The position numbers and the translations under genes are program-made. The notes under the pieces were generated by a model. The model was given only the letters and a program-made list of their open reading frames with translations, was not told the DNA's origin and made no database searches. A stretch of 64,000 nucleotides of DNA from CAKKQX01 sp046313915 (GTDB lineage Bacteria > Pseudomonadota > Gammaproteobacteria > Burkholderiales > SG8-41): NCBI GenBank assembly GCA_046313915.1, contig JBKBXX010000002.1:16104-80103 (forward strand). Direction: 5' to 3'. Below are positions 24,906 to 32,548 of the stretch, one piece after another. Each line of letters opens with the position of its first letter. The first letter of the stretch is position 1.

Positions 24906-25031
24906 TGTGGGAAAGGGCGTGTGGGAGCAGGTTTGTGGGAGCGGGCTTGCCCGCGACTGCGAGCGAAGGAAGTTCCTGTATCAGGGACAAGCCCCTATCC
25001 CACGATCTTGTGGGAGCGGGCCGCGCCCCGA
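24906..25031 (+). repeat. REP-like palindromic repeat cluster
   Basis: TGTGGGA-type units recur at 24906, 24920, 24934 and 25009. Two extend into TGTGGGAGCGGGC plus a complementary half (GCTTGCCCGCGA at 24942 on; GCCGCGCCCCGA at 25020 on). TCCCAC-gatctt-GTGGGA gives a head-to-head pair. This closely resembles the bacterial REP families mobilised by RAYT tyrosine transposases. No RAYT gene is present in the window. The cluster fills most of the 188-bp gap between convergent gpsA and trmL. Confidence 0.8.
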
Positions 25032-25067
25032 AGAAAGTCCCTTGGGGGCGTGACTGCGAGTGGCACT

Positions 25068-25532
25068 CTAGACGCCACCTGGAAAGCCGAGTTGCCGCCA
25101 CGCTTCGTAGACGACGATGGCGACCGTGTTTGCAAGATTGAGGCTGCGGTTTCGTTCGCGCATCGGCACCCGGATGCGCTGCGCCGTCGCAAAGGTATCG
25201 AGCACTTCGGACGGCAGACCGCGGGTTTCGGAGCCGAACACGAACACATCGCCGGCGCGATAGCGTGGCACGTCGTGGCGCTGTGCACCCTGGGTGGTCA
25301 CGGCGTACATGCGCCGCCCGCCGAAAAAGTCGCGACACGCCTCCCAGTCGGCGTGCACGCGCACCGCGGCGAGCTCGTGATAATCGAGGCCGGCGCGCCG
25401 CAATTGCCGGTCGCGCAGCGAAAAACCCAGCGGCCTCACCAGATGCAGCCGGCTGCCGCTGTTGGCGCACAGGCGGATCGCATTGCCGCTATTGGGCGGG
25501 ATTTCGGGTTCGTAGAGCACGACTTCGAACAT
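25068..25532 (-). CDS. trmL: tRNA (cytidine/uridine-34 2'-O)-methyltransferase
   Basis: A 154-residue SPOUT (trefoil-knot) methyltransferase that modifies the wobble base of tRNA-Leu isoacceptors. Diagnostic motifs are YEPEIPPNSGNAIRLCANSG at the start, FVFGSETRGLP and RSLNLANTVAIVVYE at the knot. Length is normal. It converges with gpsA across the REP cluster and diverges from mshE. Confidence 0.93.
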   Translation of the reverse strand: MFEVVLYEPEIPPNSGNAIRLCANSGSRLHLVRPLGFSLRDRQLRRAGLDYHELAAVRVHADWEACRDFFGGRRMYAVTTQGAQRHDVPRYRAGDVFVFGSETRGLPSEVLDTFATAQRIRVPMRERNRSLNLANTVAIVVYEAWRQLGFPGGV

Positions 25533-25632
25533 GGTTTGGCTTGTGGTTTGGCCGGAAAAAAGTTATTGTCCCAAATCAAGAGGATACATGATACTCGTCA
25601 CCTGCCACGTAAAAATGAAGCGAGGTTGAGAC

Positions 25633-27336
25633 ATGGCGCGGCCCGAAAAAGTCCGCCTCGGCGAAATCCTGGTGGAGCAGAAGCTGCTCACCGAGGAACA
25701 GCTGAAGCTCGCCCTCGAGGAGCAGAAGCGCAGCGGCCGCCGGCTCGGCCGCGTACTCGTCGAAAGCGGCATCCTCACCGAGGAACAGATTTCCGAAGCG
25801 CTTTCGCGCCAGCTGCAGATCCCGTACGTCAATCTCAGGCACTTCAACATCAAGCCCGAGGTGATGCGCATGCTTCCTGAAGCGCGCGCGCGGCGTTTCC
25901 GCGCCATCGTGCTCGACGACGACGGCAAGTCGGTGAAGATCGGCATGGCCGATCCGACCGATCTCAACGCCTACGATCAGATCGCGCGCCTGCTCAAGCG
26001 CGACATCGATGTGTGGGTGGTGACCGAAAGCCAGCTGCTGGAGACCATCGACCGCTTCTACCGCCGCACCGAGCAGATCACCGATCTCACCCAGGAGCTC
26101 GAAGCCGAATTCTCCGATACCGCGGTCGATTTCGGCGCGCTGGCGGCAACACCCGGAATCGAGGAAGCGCCGGTCGTCAAACTGCTGCAGACCATATTCG
26201 AAGATGCGACCCAGGTGCGCGCTTCCGACATCCATATCGAGCCGCAGGAGCGCCGCCTGCATATCCGCTTCCGCATCGATGGCGTGCTGCATCTGCAGAC
26301 CGAAGCCGACCTGCGGATCGCCTCGGCGCTGGTGCTGCGCCTGAAGCTCATGTCGGGGCTCGACATTTCGGAAAAGCGCCTGCCGCAGGACGGCCGCTTC
26401 AACGTCAAGGTGCGCCAAGCTCAGATCGACGTGCGGGTATCGACCATGCCCACCCAGTATGGCGAATCGGTGGTGATGCGTTTGCTCAACCAGTCGACTG
26501 GCATCCTCGGGCTCGACCGTCTGGGCATTCCCGCGCCCATGCTCGCGCGCATACGCGAAGTGATCGCCCGTCCCAGCGGCATGGTGCTGGTGACCGGGCC
26601 GACCGGCAGCGGGAAAACCACCACGCTCTACGCGGTGCTGTCGGAGCTCAACTCGGTGCAATCCAAGATCATTACCGTGGAAGATCCCGTCGAATACCGC
26701 CTGCCGGGAATCAACCAGGTACAGGTGCACGAAAAAATCGGGCTGACTTTCGACCGCGTGCTGCGTTCGGCATTGCGCCAGGATCCCGACATCATCCTGG
26801 TGGGCGAAATGCGCGATCGCGACACGGTGGAAACCGGTCTGAGGGCGGCATTGACCGGCCACCTGGTGCTTTCCACCCTGCACACCAATGACGCGGTGAG
26901 CACGCCGGTGCGGCTGCTCGACATGGGCGCGCCGCGCTACATGGTGGCGCTGTCGCTGCAAATGGTGATCGCGCAGCGGCTGGTGCGGGTGATCTGCGAA
27001 AGCTGCGCCCGGCCCTACACGCTGCGGCCCAATGAGCACGAGTGGCTGAAGCTCGAACTGGGCGAGCGCGTCGACAGCTTTTCCTATCTGCGCGGCCAGG
27101 GCTGCTCGCACTGCAACGGCACCGGCTATCTCGGCCGCACCGGCGTCTACGAAATGCTGGAAATGACCAAACCGGTGGTGGAGGCGGCAAACCAGCCTGA
27201 CCCCAATGTTTTCATCGCTGCGGGCCGCAGGCAGATGGACGGCAAGACGCTGCGTCACCACGCGGCCCAGCTCGTGGCGCAGGGCAGGACCACGGTCTAC
27301 GAGGCGATGCGGGTTTCGAGCCAGTTCGAGGACTGA
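25633..27336 (+). CDS. mshE: MSHA-type pilus assembly ATPase (GspE/PilB family)
   Basis: A 567-residue hexameric ATPase that powers pilus extension. The N-terminal MshEN domain (about residues 5-150, repeating LGEILVEQKLLTEEQL and LGRVLVESGILTEEQI) is the type that binds c-di-GMP in MshE. Then follow the Walker A GPTGSGKTT near residue 322, DIILVGEMRD (Walker B) and a four-cysteine zinc site (CESC and CSHC). It lies 13 bp before mshG and opens the pilus locus. In the classical MSHA order mshE instead follows mshN. Confidence 0.93.
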   Translation: MARPEKVRLGEILVEQKLLTEEQLKLALEEQKRSGRRLGRVLVESGILTEEQISEALSRQLQIPYVNLRHFNIKPEVMRMLPEARARRFRAIVLDDDGKSVKIGMADPTDLNAYDQIARLLKRDIDVWVVTESQLLETIDRFYRRTEQITDLTQELEAEFSDTAVDFGALAATPGIEEAPVVKLLQTIFEDATQVRASDIHIEPQERRLHIRFRIDGVLHLQTEADLRIASALVLRLKLMSGLDISEKRLPQDGRFNVKVRQAQIDVRVSTMPTQYGESVVMRLLNQSTGILGLDRLGIPAPMLARIREVIARPSGMVLVTGPTGSGKTTTLYAVLSELNSVQSKIITVEDPVEYRLPGINQVQVHEKIGLTFDRVLRSALRQDPDIILVGEMRDRDTVETGLRAALTGHLVLSTLHTNDAVSTPVRLLDMGAPRYMVALSLQMVIAQRLVRVICESCARPYTLRPNEHEWLKLELGERVDSFSYLRGQGCSHCNGTGYLGRTGVYEMLEMTKPVVEAANQPDPNVFIAAGRRQMDGKTLRHHAAQLVAQGRTTVYEAMRVSSQFED

Positions 27337-27349
27337 GGGCGAGACGACG

Positions 27350-28576
27350 ATGGCGCTTTTCGCCTACAAGGGACGCGATGCCCAGGGCGCGCTGGTGCAC
27401 GGCACGATGGAAGGCCCCGACAGCGCCGCGGTGGCGGGCAGGCTCTCGGGCATGGGCGTGATCCCGCTCGAAATCCGCGCTTCCCCGGCAACGACGGCGG
27501 ACGCCTGGGGCGGGCTGCTTGCGCGCCTGAAACGCGACAAGGTGACGAATCTGGACATCCTGCTGTTCTGTCGCCAGATGTACACCTTGCTGAAAGCGGG
27601 CGTGCCCATGACGCGGGCCCTTGCCGGTCTGCAGGATTCCACCACCAACACGCAGTTCAAGGCGGTTCTGGGCCGGGTGCGCGAAGGGCTCGACAGCGGC
27701 CGCGAGCTTTCCGCTTCGCTGCAGCGCGAAGCGCCGCTTTTCTCGCCTTTTTTCATCAGCATGGTGCGCACCGGCGAGATGACCGGCAGGCTCGAGGAAA
27801 TTTTTCTCGAGCTTTTCAACCATCTCGAATTCGAAAACTATATGCGCGACCAGATCCGCTCGGCGCTGCGCTATCCTGCTTTCGTGGTGGTGGCGATGGC
27901 GATCGCGCTGGTGGTGGTCAGCATTTTCGTGATCCCGGTGTTCGCCAAGGTTTTCATGGGCTTCGGCAAGGAGTTGCCGCTCATGACGCGAATCATCGTC
28001 GGTTATTCCAATTTCATGGTGGCGGCGTGGCCGCTGCTGCTGGGGGCGCTGATCATCGCGGTGACCGTTTTCCGCGCTTTCGTGAAGACGCCCCGCGGCA
28101 AGTACTGGTGGGACGGGTTCAAGCTGCGCGTCCCGATCGCCGGCAAGATCGTATTGAAAGCCATCATGGCGCGCTTCGCCCGCAGTTTCGCGCTGGCGTA
28201 TCGCAGCGGCGTTCCCATGATGCAGGTGCTGAGCCTCGTGGCGGAAGTGGTCGACAACGATTTCATCGCCGAGCGGGTGGAAAAAATGCGGCAAGGTGTG
28301 GAACGCGGCGAGAGTGTGCTGCGGACCGCGAACGAGGCGGGCATTTTCACGCCGCTGGTGCTGCAGATGATCGCGGTGGGCGAGGAATCGGGCGCGCTCG
28401 ACGATCTGCTGCAGGAAGCCGCCGCGATGTACCAGCGCGAAGTCGAGTACGAGTTGAAGACCCTGAGCGCCCAGGTCGAGCCGCTCCTGATCATGGGGCT
28501 GGGCGTGCTGGTGCTGATCCTCGCGCTGGGCGTCTTTCTGCCGATGTGGGATCTCGGCCGGGCGGCCTTGCACTAG
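27350..28576 (+). CDS. mshG: MSHA-type pilus inner-membrane platform protein (GspF/PilC family)
   Basis: A 408-residue polytopic protein with two GspF domains. It begins MALFAYKGRDAQGALV, and the conserved FCRQMYTLLKAGVPM opens the first domain. Membrane segments lie around residues 180-200, 220-245 and 375-400. It connects the cytoplasmic ATPase with the pseudopilins during assembly. The ATG at 27350 is 13 bp after the mshE stop; the longer upstream frame is not homologous. mshF, usually next, is missing. Confidence 0.92.
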   Translation: MALFAYKGRDAQGALVHGTMEGPDSAAVAGRLSGMGVIPLEIRASPATTADAWGGLLARLKRDKVTNLDILLFCRQMYTLLKAGVPMTRALAGLQDSTTNTQFKAVLGRVREGLDSGRELSASLQREAPLFSPFFISMVRTGEMTGRLEEIFLELFNHLEFENYMRDQIRSALRYPAFVVVAMAIALVVVSIFVIPVFAKVFMGFGKELPLMTRIIVGYSNFMVAAWPLLLGALIIAVTVFRAFVKTPRGKYWWDGFKLRVPIAGKIVLKAIMARFARSFALAYRSGVPMMQVLSLVAEVVDNDFIAERVEKMRQGVERGESVLRTANEAGIFTPLVLQMIAVGEESGALDDLLQEAAAMYQREVEYELKTLSAQVEPLLIMGLGVLVLILALGVFLPMWDLGRAALH

Positions 28577-28637
28577 CCGCGGGCGCGGCTGCCCGGCGGG
28601 TCGGCGGCGGGGGGCGACTTGCGGCGCGAGCGGGCGT

Positions 28638-28643
28638 TATAAT
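28638..28643 (+). promoter_or_regulatory. Putative -10 box ahead of the first pilin gene
   Basis: A perfect TATAAT lies 80 bp before the first pilin ATG in the 146-bp gap after mshG. No good -35 hexamer is seen at 16-18 bp, so activator dependence is possible. Confidence 0.4.
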
Positions 28644-28722
28644 GGGTGATGAAAAGCGCGTGGGCAGCCTATCTTTGCGGCGCTGGCCGGGGCGGTTGCC
28701 CGCGCAAGCATACGGAGGGCGG

Positions 28723-29103
28723 ATGAAAAACCCCGAGGCAGGTTTCACCCTGCTGGAACTGGTGACGGTGATCGTGCTGGTCGGCATTCTCGCTGCGGCG
28801 GCGACGGCGCGGTTCGTGGATTTCAGAAACGACGCCAACCAGGCGGTGCTCAAAGGGCTTGCCGCGCAGCTGGGCGCGGCGATGGAGTTGAACAAGAACG
28901 CGCGCCTGATGAACATGACTTATGCCGTGACCATCAACGACTGCTCGCAGGCGGGCGTGCTGCTGAGCGGCGGCCTGCCGACCGGCTATACGCTCGCGGC
29001 GAAACCGCTGACCCTGCCTTTCGAGACGGGAATATGCACGGTGTCGGCAGTCGCGCCCGGCACCCAGAGCGCGACTTTCATCGGCTACGGCATCAGCTCA
29101 TAA
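28723..29103 (+). CDS. MSHA-like pilin 1 (class III-signal prepilin)
   Basis: A 126-residue prepilin with a short leader MKNPEAG cut before FTLLELVTV, the Glu5 needed for assembly, and a hydrophobic alpha-1 helix. A Cys pair near the C-terminus (DCSQAG and GICTV) probably forms the D-region loop. Mature residue 22, normally proline in type IVa pilins, is alanine here (ATARF instead of VPRF). It is a paralogue of the pilin at 32060: same length and a shared GYGIS end. GGAGG lies five bases before the ATG. A two-way terminator follows at once. Confidence 0.87.
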   Translation: MKNPEAGFTLLELVTVIVLVGILAAAATARFVDFRNDANQAVLKGLAAQLGAAMELNKNARLMNMTYAVTINDCSQAGVLLSGGLPTGYTLAAKPLTLPFETGICTVSAVAPGTQSATFIGYGISS

Positions 29104-29132
29104 AAAAACCGGGCGCGGCTGCGCCCGCTTTT
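29102..29132. terminator. Bidirectional terminator between convergent pilin genes
   Basis: A7-cc-GGGCGC-ggct-GCGCCC-gc-TTTT: a six- to seven-pair GC stem with A-run on one side and T-run on the other. It serves pilin 1 (plus) and pilin 2 (minus). Confidence 0.75.
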
Positions 29133-29139
29133 GCGCGGC

Positions 29140-29619
29140 TTACGAGCAGTCGCTGACCACCACGGTATAGGTGGGCGGGCTCGTCGAATCCAGCGCTTTT
29201 TTGTATCCCACTTCGCAAAGTTTTGGATCCTGCGCCTTGGAATGCTGGAAGGCGCCGTCGGGATAAGCGGTGTCGGCTCCGACGACGACGTCCGCCGTCA
29301 GATTCAGCGCTTTTGCGAGCTCGGTGGCGTTCTTGGCGTAGCCATAGACCAGCTCTATGCTGGAGTTACCGGTGCCGTCGCCTTTGGGGTACGAGATGGT
29401 GGCGCCGGCGGACAGCGCCACGACGTTGGCGATCGACGCTTTGGCGAAAATCGAATCGTTGGCCTGTTTCATCGCGCCCGCCGTGCTCCGGATCACGCCG
29501 GCGCGTGCATCCGCGCCCAGGCTTACGAGCCGCGGCACTGCCACGGCGGCGAGGATGCCGACGATGGTGATGGTGACCACCAGCTCGGTCAGGGTAAAAC
29601 CGGATTGTGTGGATTTCAT
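29140..29619 (-). CDS. MSHA-like pilin 2
   Basis: A 159-residue prepilin: leader MKSTQSG, then FTLTELVVTITIVGILAAVAVPRL with Glu5 and Pro22. The C-terminal disulfide loop lies between KLCEVGYKKA and the terminal VSDCS. It is paralogous to pilin 3 (shared HSKAQDPKLCE / HTKAQDPSKCE region and identical VSDCS end), and both are inverted relative to the rest of the locus. GGAGGG precedes the ATG. The 141-bp leader contains a perfect eight-base inverted repeat. Confidence 0.88.
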   Translation of the reverse strand: MKSTQSGFTLTELVVTITIVGILAAVAVPRLVSLGADARAGVIRSTAGAMKQANDSIFAKASIANVVALSAGATISYPKGDGTGNSSIELVYGYAKNATELAKALNLTADVVVGADTAYPDGAFQHSKAQDPKLCEVGYKKALDSTSPPTYTVVVSDCS

Positions 29620-29642
29620 GTGATCCCTCCGAACGAAAGCCG

Positions 29643-29669
29643 CCTGCTGCACCGAGGCGGCGCAGCAGG
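29643..29669 (-). other. Leader hairpin upstream of pilin 2
   Basis: CCTGCTGC and GCAGCAGG form a perfect eight-pair stem with an 11-base loop, 24 bp before the pilin 2 start, without a T-run. Confidence 0.5.
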
Positions 29670-29760
29670 GGCGGAAAAACGGATTTTCGGCTTGACTGGT
29701 CATGTCCGGCAGCGCGCCGCCGCGCGACGGGCTGTGGCAGCGCGCCGCTTCATCGGCGGC

Positions 29761-30306
29761 TTACGAGCAGTCGCTGACGAGGATGAGGACCATGGGCACC
29801 GTGCTGGTGCTGGCCGCTTTCGTGTAGCCGGCCTCGCACTTGGAAGGATCCTGGGCTTTGGTATGCCGGATGGTGCCGTCGGGACCGATCAGGGTGGCTG
29901 CCGTGATACCGGTGTAACTCGAGTTATAGAGCAGCGCGGTGGCACCGAGTGCGGAGTTGTCGACCGTGCCGACGGCGACGTCGGGGTGCGCGACCAGGGC
30001 CTTGTACAATTCCGCGGCGTTTGCGGCAAAGCCGTAGTGAATGTTGATGGTTTGTCCGCCGAGAGAGACAAAGGCATTCGCGTTGCCCGACGACAGATTC
30101 ACGATGTTCAGGCTCGACGCCTTGGAAAAAATGGTGTCGTTGGCGTGTTTCATTGCGTCGGCCGTATTTTTGATCACCGATTCCCTCGCGTCCGTGCTCA
30201 GGTTGGCAAACCGCGGGATGGCGACCGCGGCGAGAACGCCGACGATCGTGACGGTCGTGACCAGTTCCACCAGCGTAAAGCCGGTTTGCTGCTTGATCGT
30301 TTTCAT
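29761..30306 (-). CDS. MSHA-like pilin 3 (candidate major pilin)
   Basis: A 181-residue prepilin: leader MKTIKQQTG, then FTLVELVTTVTIVGVLAAVAIPRF with Glu5 and Pro22. The sequence then becomes Ser/Thr/Asn-rich, which offers possible O-glycosylation sites, and ends with a Cys-bounded loop (KCEAGY...VSDCS). It has the strongest expression signals of the four pilins: a purine-rich ribosome site (AAGGGGGG region), a long leader with tandem hairpins, a TTGACA box and a CRP-like site. That makes it the likeliest main subunit, by inference. Confidence 0.88.
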   Translation of the reverse strand: MKTIKQQTGFTLVELVTTVTIVGVLAAVAIPRFANLSTDARESVIKNTADAMKHANDTIFSKASSLNIVNLSSGNANAFVSLGGQTINIHYGFAANAAELYKALVAHPDVAVGTVDNSALGATALLYNSSYTGITAATLIGPDGTIRHTKAQDPSKCEAGYTKAASTSTVPMVLILVSDCS

Positions 30307-30325
30307 GTTGCACCCCCCTTAGGAA

Positions 30326-30361
30326 AGGGCCGCAGCCCTCGAAAGACAGGGCCGCAACCCT
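30326..30361 (-). repeat. Tandem 14-base mini-hairpins in the pilin 3 leader
   Basis: AGGGCCGCAGCCCT (30326-30339) and AGGGCCGCAACCCT (30348-30361) are near-identical 14-mers spaced 22 bp apart. Each can fold as a five-pair stem with a four-base loop in the transcribed leader. Confidence 0.6.
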
Positions 30362-30408
30362 GCCTACACTCCGCCTAATATACCTACGCTAGAGGGTCGA
30401 TGCCGGTT

Positions 30409-30433
30409 TGTCAAATTTTGTGAAATTTTTCAC
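30409..30433 (-). promoter_or_regulatory. Promoter -35 with CRP/Vfr-like site upstream of pilin 3
   Basis: TTGACA lies on the minus strand at 30414-30409. Just upstream is the palindrome GTGAAATTTTTCAC (30420-30433), an exact GTGA-N6-TCAC core as bound by CRP-family activators. The -10 is uncertain: TAGCGT at a 17-bp spacing, or TATATT further on. The remaining gap to 30490 shows nothing else. Confidence 0.55.
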
Positions 30434-30490
30434 GGCAGGTGCTTCTTGCGAGATGGCGTCCGGGGGTCGCGCTCGCGGCGCTGCTCCGGC

Positions 30491-31012
30491 TCAGGGCGTC
30501 TTGAGCACCTCCAGATCTTTGACGTAGCAGTGCGCCGAAGCCGCTTGGACCCTGACCAACCCCATATCCAAGTCATTGATTTTCAACGTTTCTGAGGTTT
30601 TGACCACGCCCCAGTAGATCGCGCGGTTGACATCGAGGCGGGCGCCGCTCGCGGAACGGTGTTCACACGCGATGTCTATGCCCCGGACGTCGTGGGCGCC
30701 GTTGTTGGTCAGCACGACGTCTATCCGCATCGGCGTGCCGATGCCGCTGGGGCGCCAGCTGTAGTGAAAATCGATGTCGCGGATCGCTGCGGCGCGGGCT
30801 TGCACTGCCGGATCGGGCTCGCGCGGTGGCGGGGCAAACCACTCCACGCTCCGGTAGCGGTGGTAAGTGATCGAGCCGGCCACGATCAACAAGACGCCGA
30901 CCACCAGCGCGAGCTTCGACACGGGGCGCCTTATCCTTGCTCCGCATTTCGGACAAACCGTGGTCTCGGCACTGACCTGCTGCCAGCAGCGTTTGCATCG
31001 GATATGCGCCAA
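30491..31012 (-). CDS. Zinc-ribbon membrane protein of unknown function
   Basis: A ~173-residue protein with an N-terminal zinc ribbon (CKRC and CPKC), one membrane helix (LALVVGVLLIVAGSI) and a C-terminal extracytoplasmic domain. That domain (MRIDVVLTNNGAHDVRGIDIACEH...) looks like a beta-sandwich with two Cys. A TTG at 31012 (LAHIRCKRCW) fits the start of the ribbon; a longer frame reaching 31060 has an Arg/Pro-rich, unlikely N-terminus. I do not recognise a named family. It lies inside the pilus locus between pilins 3 and 4, on the same strand as pilins 2 and 3. Confidence 0.6.
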   Translation of the reverse strand: MAHIRCKRCWQQVSAETTVCPKCGARIRRPVSKLALVVGVLLIVAGSITYHRYRSVEWFAPPPREPDPAVQARAAAIRDIDFHYSWRPSGIGTPMRIDVVLTNNGAHDVRGIDIACEHRSASGARLDVNRAIYWGVVKTSETLKINDLDMGLVRVQAASAHCYVKDLEVLKTP

Positions 31013-31244
31013 ATCGTTTTCTCTCGTTCCAGGGTGAGGGCGAGCCGTCCGCCGCCTCATGCACTCGTTGCCCTAGCATAGAGCAAGTCCGGGGCGCGGG
31101 CCACACCGCTTTCGTTCTTTCTCGGGCGCCGCTTCCCGGCACGGCAAGCGCTTTCCGCGGCGGCGCGATATACTATGACTATGCTTTCGGCTTGCAATGA
31201 AACGGCTGACGGCGGAGCGGAAAGCCTGATTCGGGGGGAGTGAA

Positions 31245-31868
31245 ATGAGTGCTGGCCTGGATTTGCTGGCGGAGGTCCTCAGGAGCGGTTTCGTGGCCGT
31301 GCTGCTGCTGGGATGCGTGGCGAGCCTCGCCTACGGCGTGTGGCTGCTGCTGCAGCCCGAGCAGGCGTTGCGTTTCAACCGGCGCGTCAGCGCGTGGGTG
31401 TCTACCGAGAAAGTCGTGCAGACGCTGGACCAGCCGCATTCGATCGAGCGCATCGTCTACCGCTACCACCGCATCTATGGCGCCTTGCTGCTGGCGGGTG
31501 GGTTGTTCACGCTCTACGTGATGGCGGCCGGCCGCTGGAGCCGCGACGTGAGAAGCGCGCTCGGTCTGGGCGAATGGTCGTGGCTGGTGGGCGACGTCAC
31601 GAGCGCGTTGATGGTCATCATCGGCATACTCGCGACGGCGCTCGGCATCGTCATCGTGATCAGGCCCAGCCTGTTGCGCGGCATCGAGGCGCGGCTCAAC
31701 CGCTGGATCGCCACCGACCAAGACCTGCAGCCGCTCGACAGCGTCCACGATGCTCCCGACCGCTTTGCCGCGCGCCACGCGCGGGCGGTGGCAGTGCTGA
31801 TCGTCGCCGGCAGCCTCTACGTGCTGGTGGCGCTGGCGCCGCTGTGGCGCACGTTGTTGTCATTCTGA
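31245..31868 (+). CDS. Multi-pass inner-membrane protein of unknown function
   Basis: A 207-residue protein with about four hydrophobic helices (near residues 13-35, 78-95, 118-140 and 182-202) and arginine-rich loops. GGGGGAG sits just before the ATG. I do not recognise a family; both halves share an FNRRVSAW / LNRWIAT-like pattern before a helix, suggesting an internal repeat. Positioned among the pilin genes, it could be a locus-specific membrane factor or simply cargo. A 191-bp structured gap separates it from pilin 4. Confidence 0.65.
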   Translation: MSAGLDLLAEVLRSGFVAVLLLGCVASLAYGVWLLLQPEQALRFNRRVSAWVSTEKVVQTLDQPHSIERIVYRYHRIYGALLLAGGLFTLYVMAAGRWSRDVRSALGLGEWSWLVGDVTSALMVIIGILATALGIVIVIRPSLLRGIEARLNRWIATDQDLQPLDSVHDAPDRFAARHARAVAVLIVAGSLYVLVALAPLWRTLLSF

Positions 31869-31941
31869 GCCGGCTCGCCGCAGAGGTTTGCGTCGGCGTC
31901 CGATATGTGGTAGAAAGTCGGTTGCTGGGAGTAGTCGGAAG

Positions 31942-31983
31942 GAGCGCTGCGGGGAACGACAACGCAGGGATTCCGCAGCGCTC
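31942..31983 (+). other. Strong inverted repeat in the pilin 4 leader
   Basis: GAGCGCTGCGG and CCGCAGCGCTC form a perfect 11-pair stem, extended by a G-U and an A-U pair, with a 20-base loop. A second weaker hairpin (CCGGC...GGAA / TTCC...GCCGG) lies between it and the AAGGAG ribosome site. Neither has a T-run. Confidence 0.6.
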
Positions 31984-32059
31984 TTCGAGAGCCAACAGCC
32001 GGCCTGGGAACTGCGGTTCCGGGCCGGGGGGCTGCGGCCCCTTTCAAAAGGAGCAAAAA

Positions 32060-32440
32060 ATGAAAAACAGGCAGCAAGCGGGTTTCACCCTCATCGAGCT
32101 GGTTCTGGTCATCGTGATTCTGGGCATACTGGCGGCGGTAGCGGTGCCGCGGTTCATCGATGTCAAGTCCGACGCCGCCAAGGCAGCGACGAAGGGCGTG
32201 GCGGCGAGCCTGCAGGCGGCAGCGGCGATGAACAAGGCGGAGCGTCTGATCAAAGGCTCGAGCACGTCGTACAACGCGACCGAGTGCGCGGCGTACACCG
32301 CAAAGCTCGACGCCTTCCCGAGTGGCTACACGGTCACTGGCACTTTGACGACGGGAACCAATTTCCCTTCTGGAAGCTGCACCGTGGCCGGGCCTGAAAG
32401 CGAAACCGCGACCTTCGTCGGTTACGGGATCAGCGGCTAG
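32060..32440 (+). CDS. MSHA-like pilin 4
   Basis: A 126-residue prepilin: leader MKNRQQAG, then FTLIELVLVIVILGILAAVAVPRF with Glu5 and Pro22, and a Cys pair (TECAAY and GSCTV) bounding the C-terminal loop. It is paralogous to pilin 1 in length, loop position and end (FVGYGISG). AAGGAG precedes the ATG at ideal spacing, behind a highly structured leader. It lies just ahead of a hairpin and the unknown gene at 32549. Confidence 0.9.
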   Translation: MKNRQQAGFTLIELVLVIVILGILAAVAVPRFIDVKSDAAKAATKGVAASLQAAAAMNKAERLIKGSSTSYNATECAAYTAKLDAFPSGYTVTGTLTTGTNFPSGSCTVAGPESETATFVGYGISG

Positions 32441-32470
32441 AACACATTCCGGCTTGAAGCACAGACGCAT

Positions 32471-32496
32471 CACCCGGGCGGTGGCCTGCCCGGGTG
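32471..32496 (+). terminator. Hairpin after pilin 4
   Basis: CACCCGGGC and GCCCGGGTG form a perfect nine-pair stem with an eight-base loop, followed by cgggTTT. It may be a partial terminator that makes pilin 4 mRNA more abundant than downstream mRNA. Confidence 0.5.
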
Positions 32497-32548
32497 CGGG
32501 TTTGGGCGCGCGCCGGCTTGCAGCCGGTTTCCCGGGTCGCGGCCGAGC

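Noticed and set aside
24880..25067. Possible CRISPR array from repeated TGTGGGA units
   Set aside because: Repeat spacing is irregular and the units are palindromic REP-like sequences without uniform spacers or cas genes.
23128..25470. 780-codon open frame antisense to secB, SH3 and gpsA
   Set aside because: Crosses several real genes and the REP cluster on the other strand; no homology signal.
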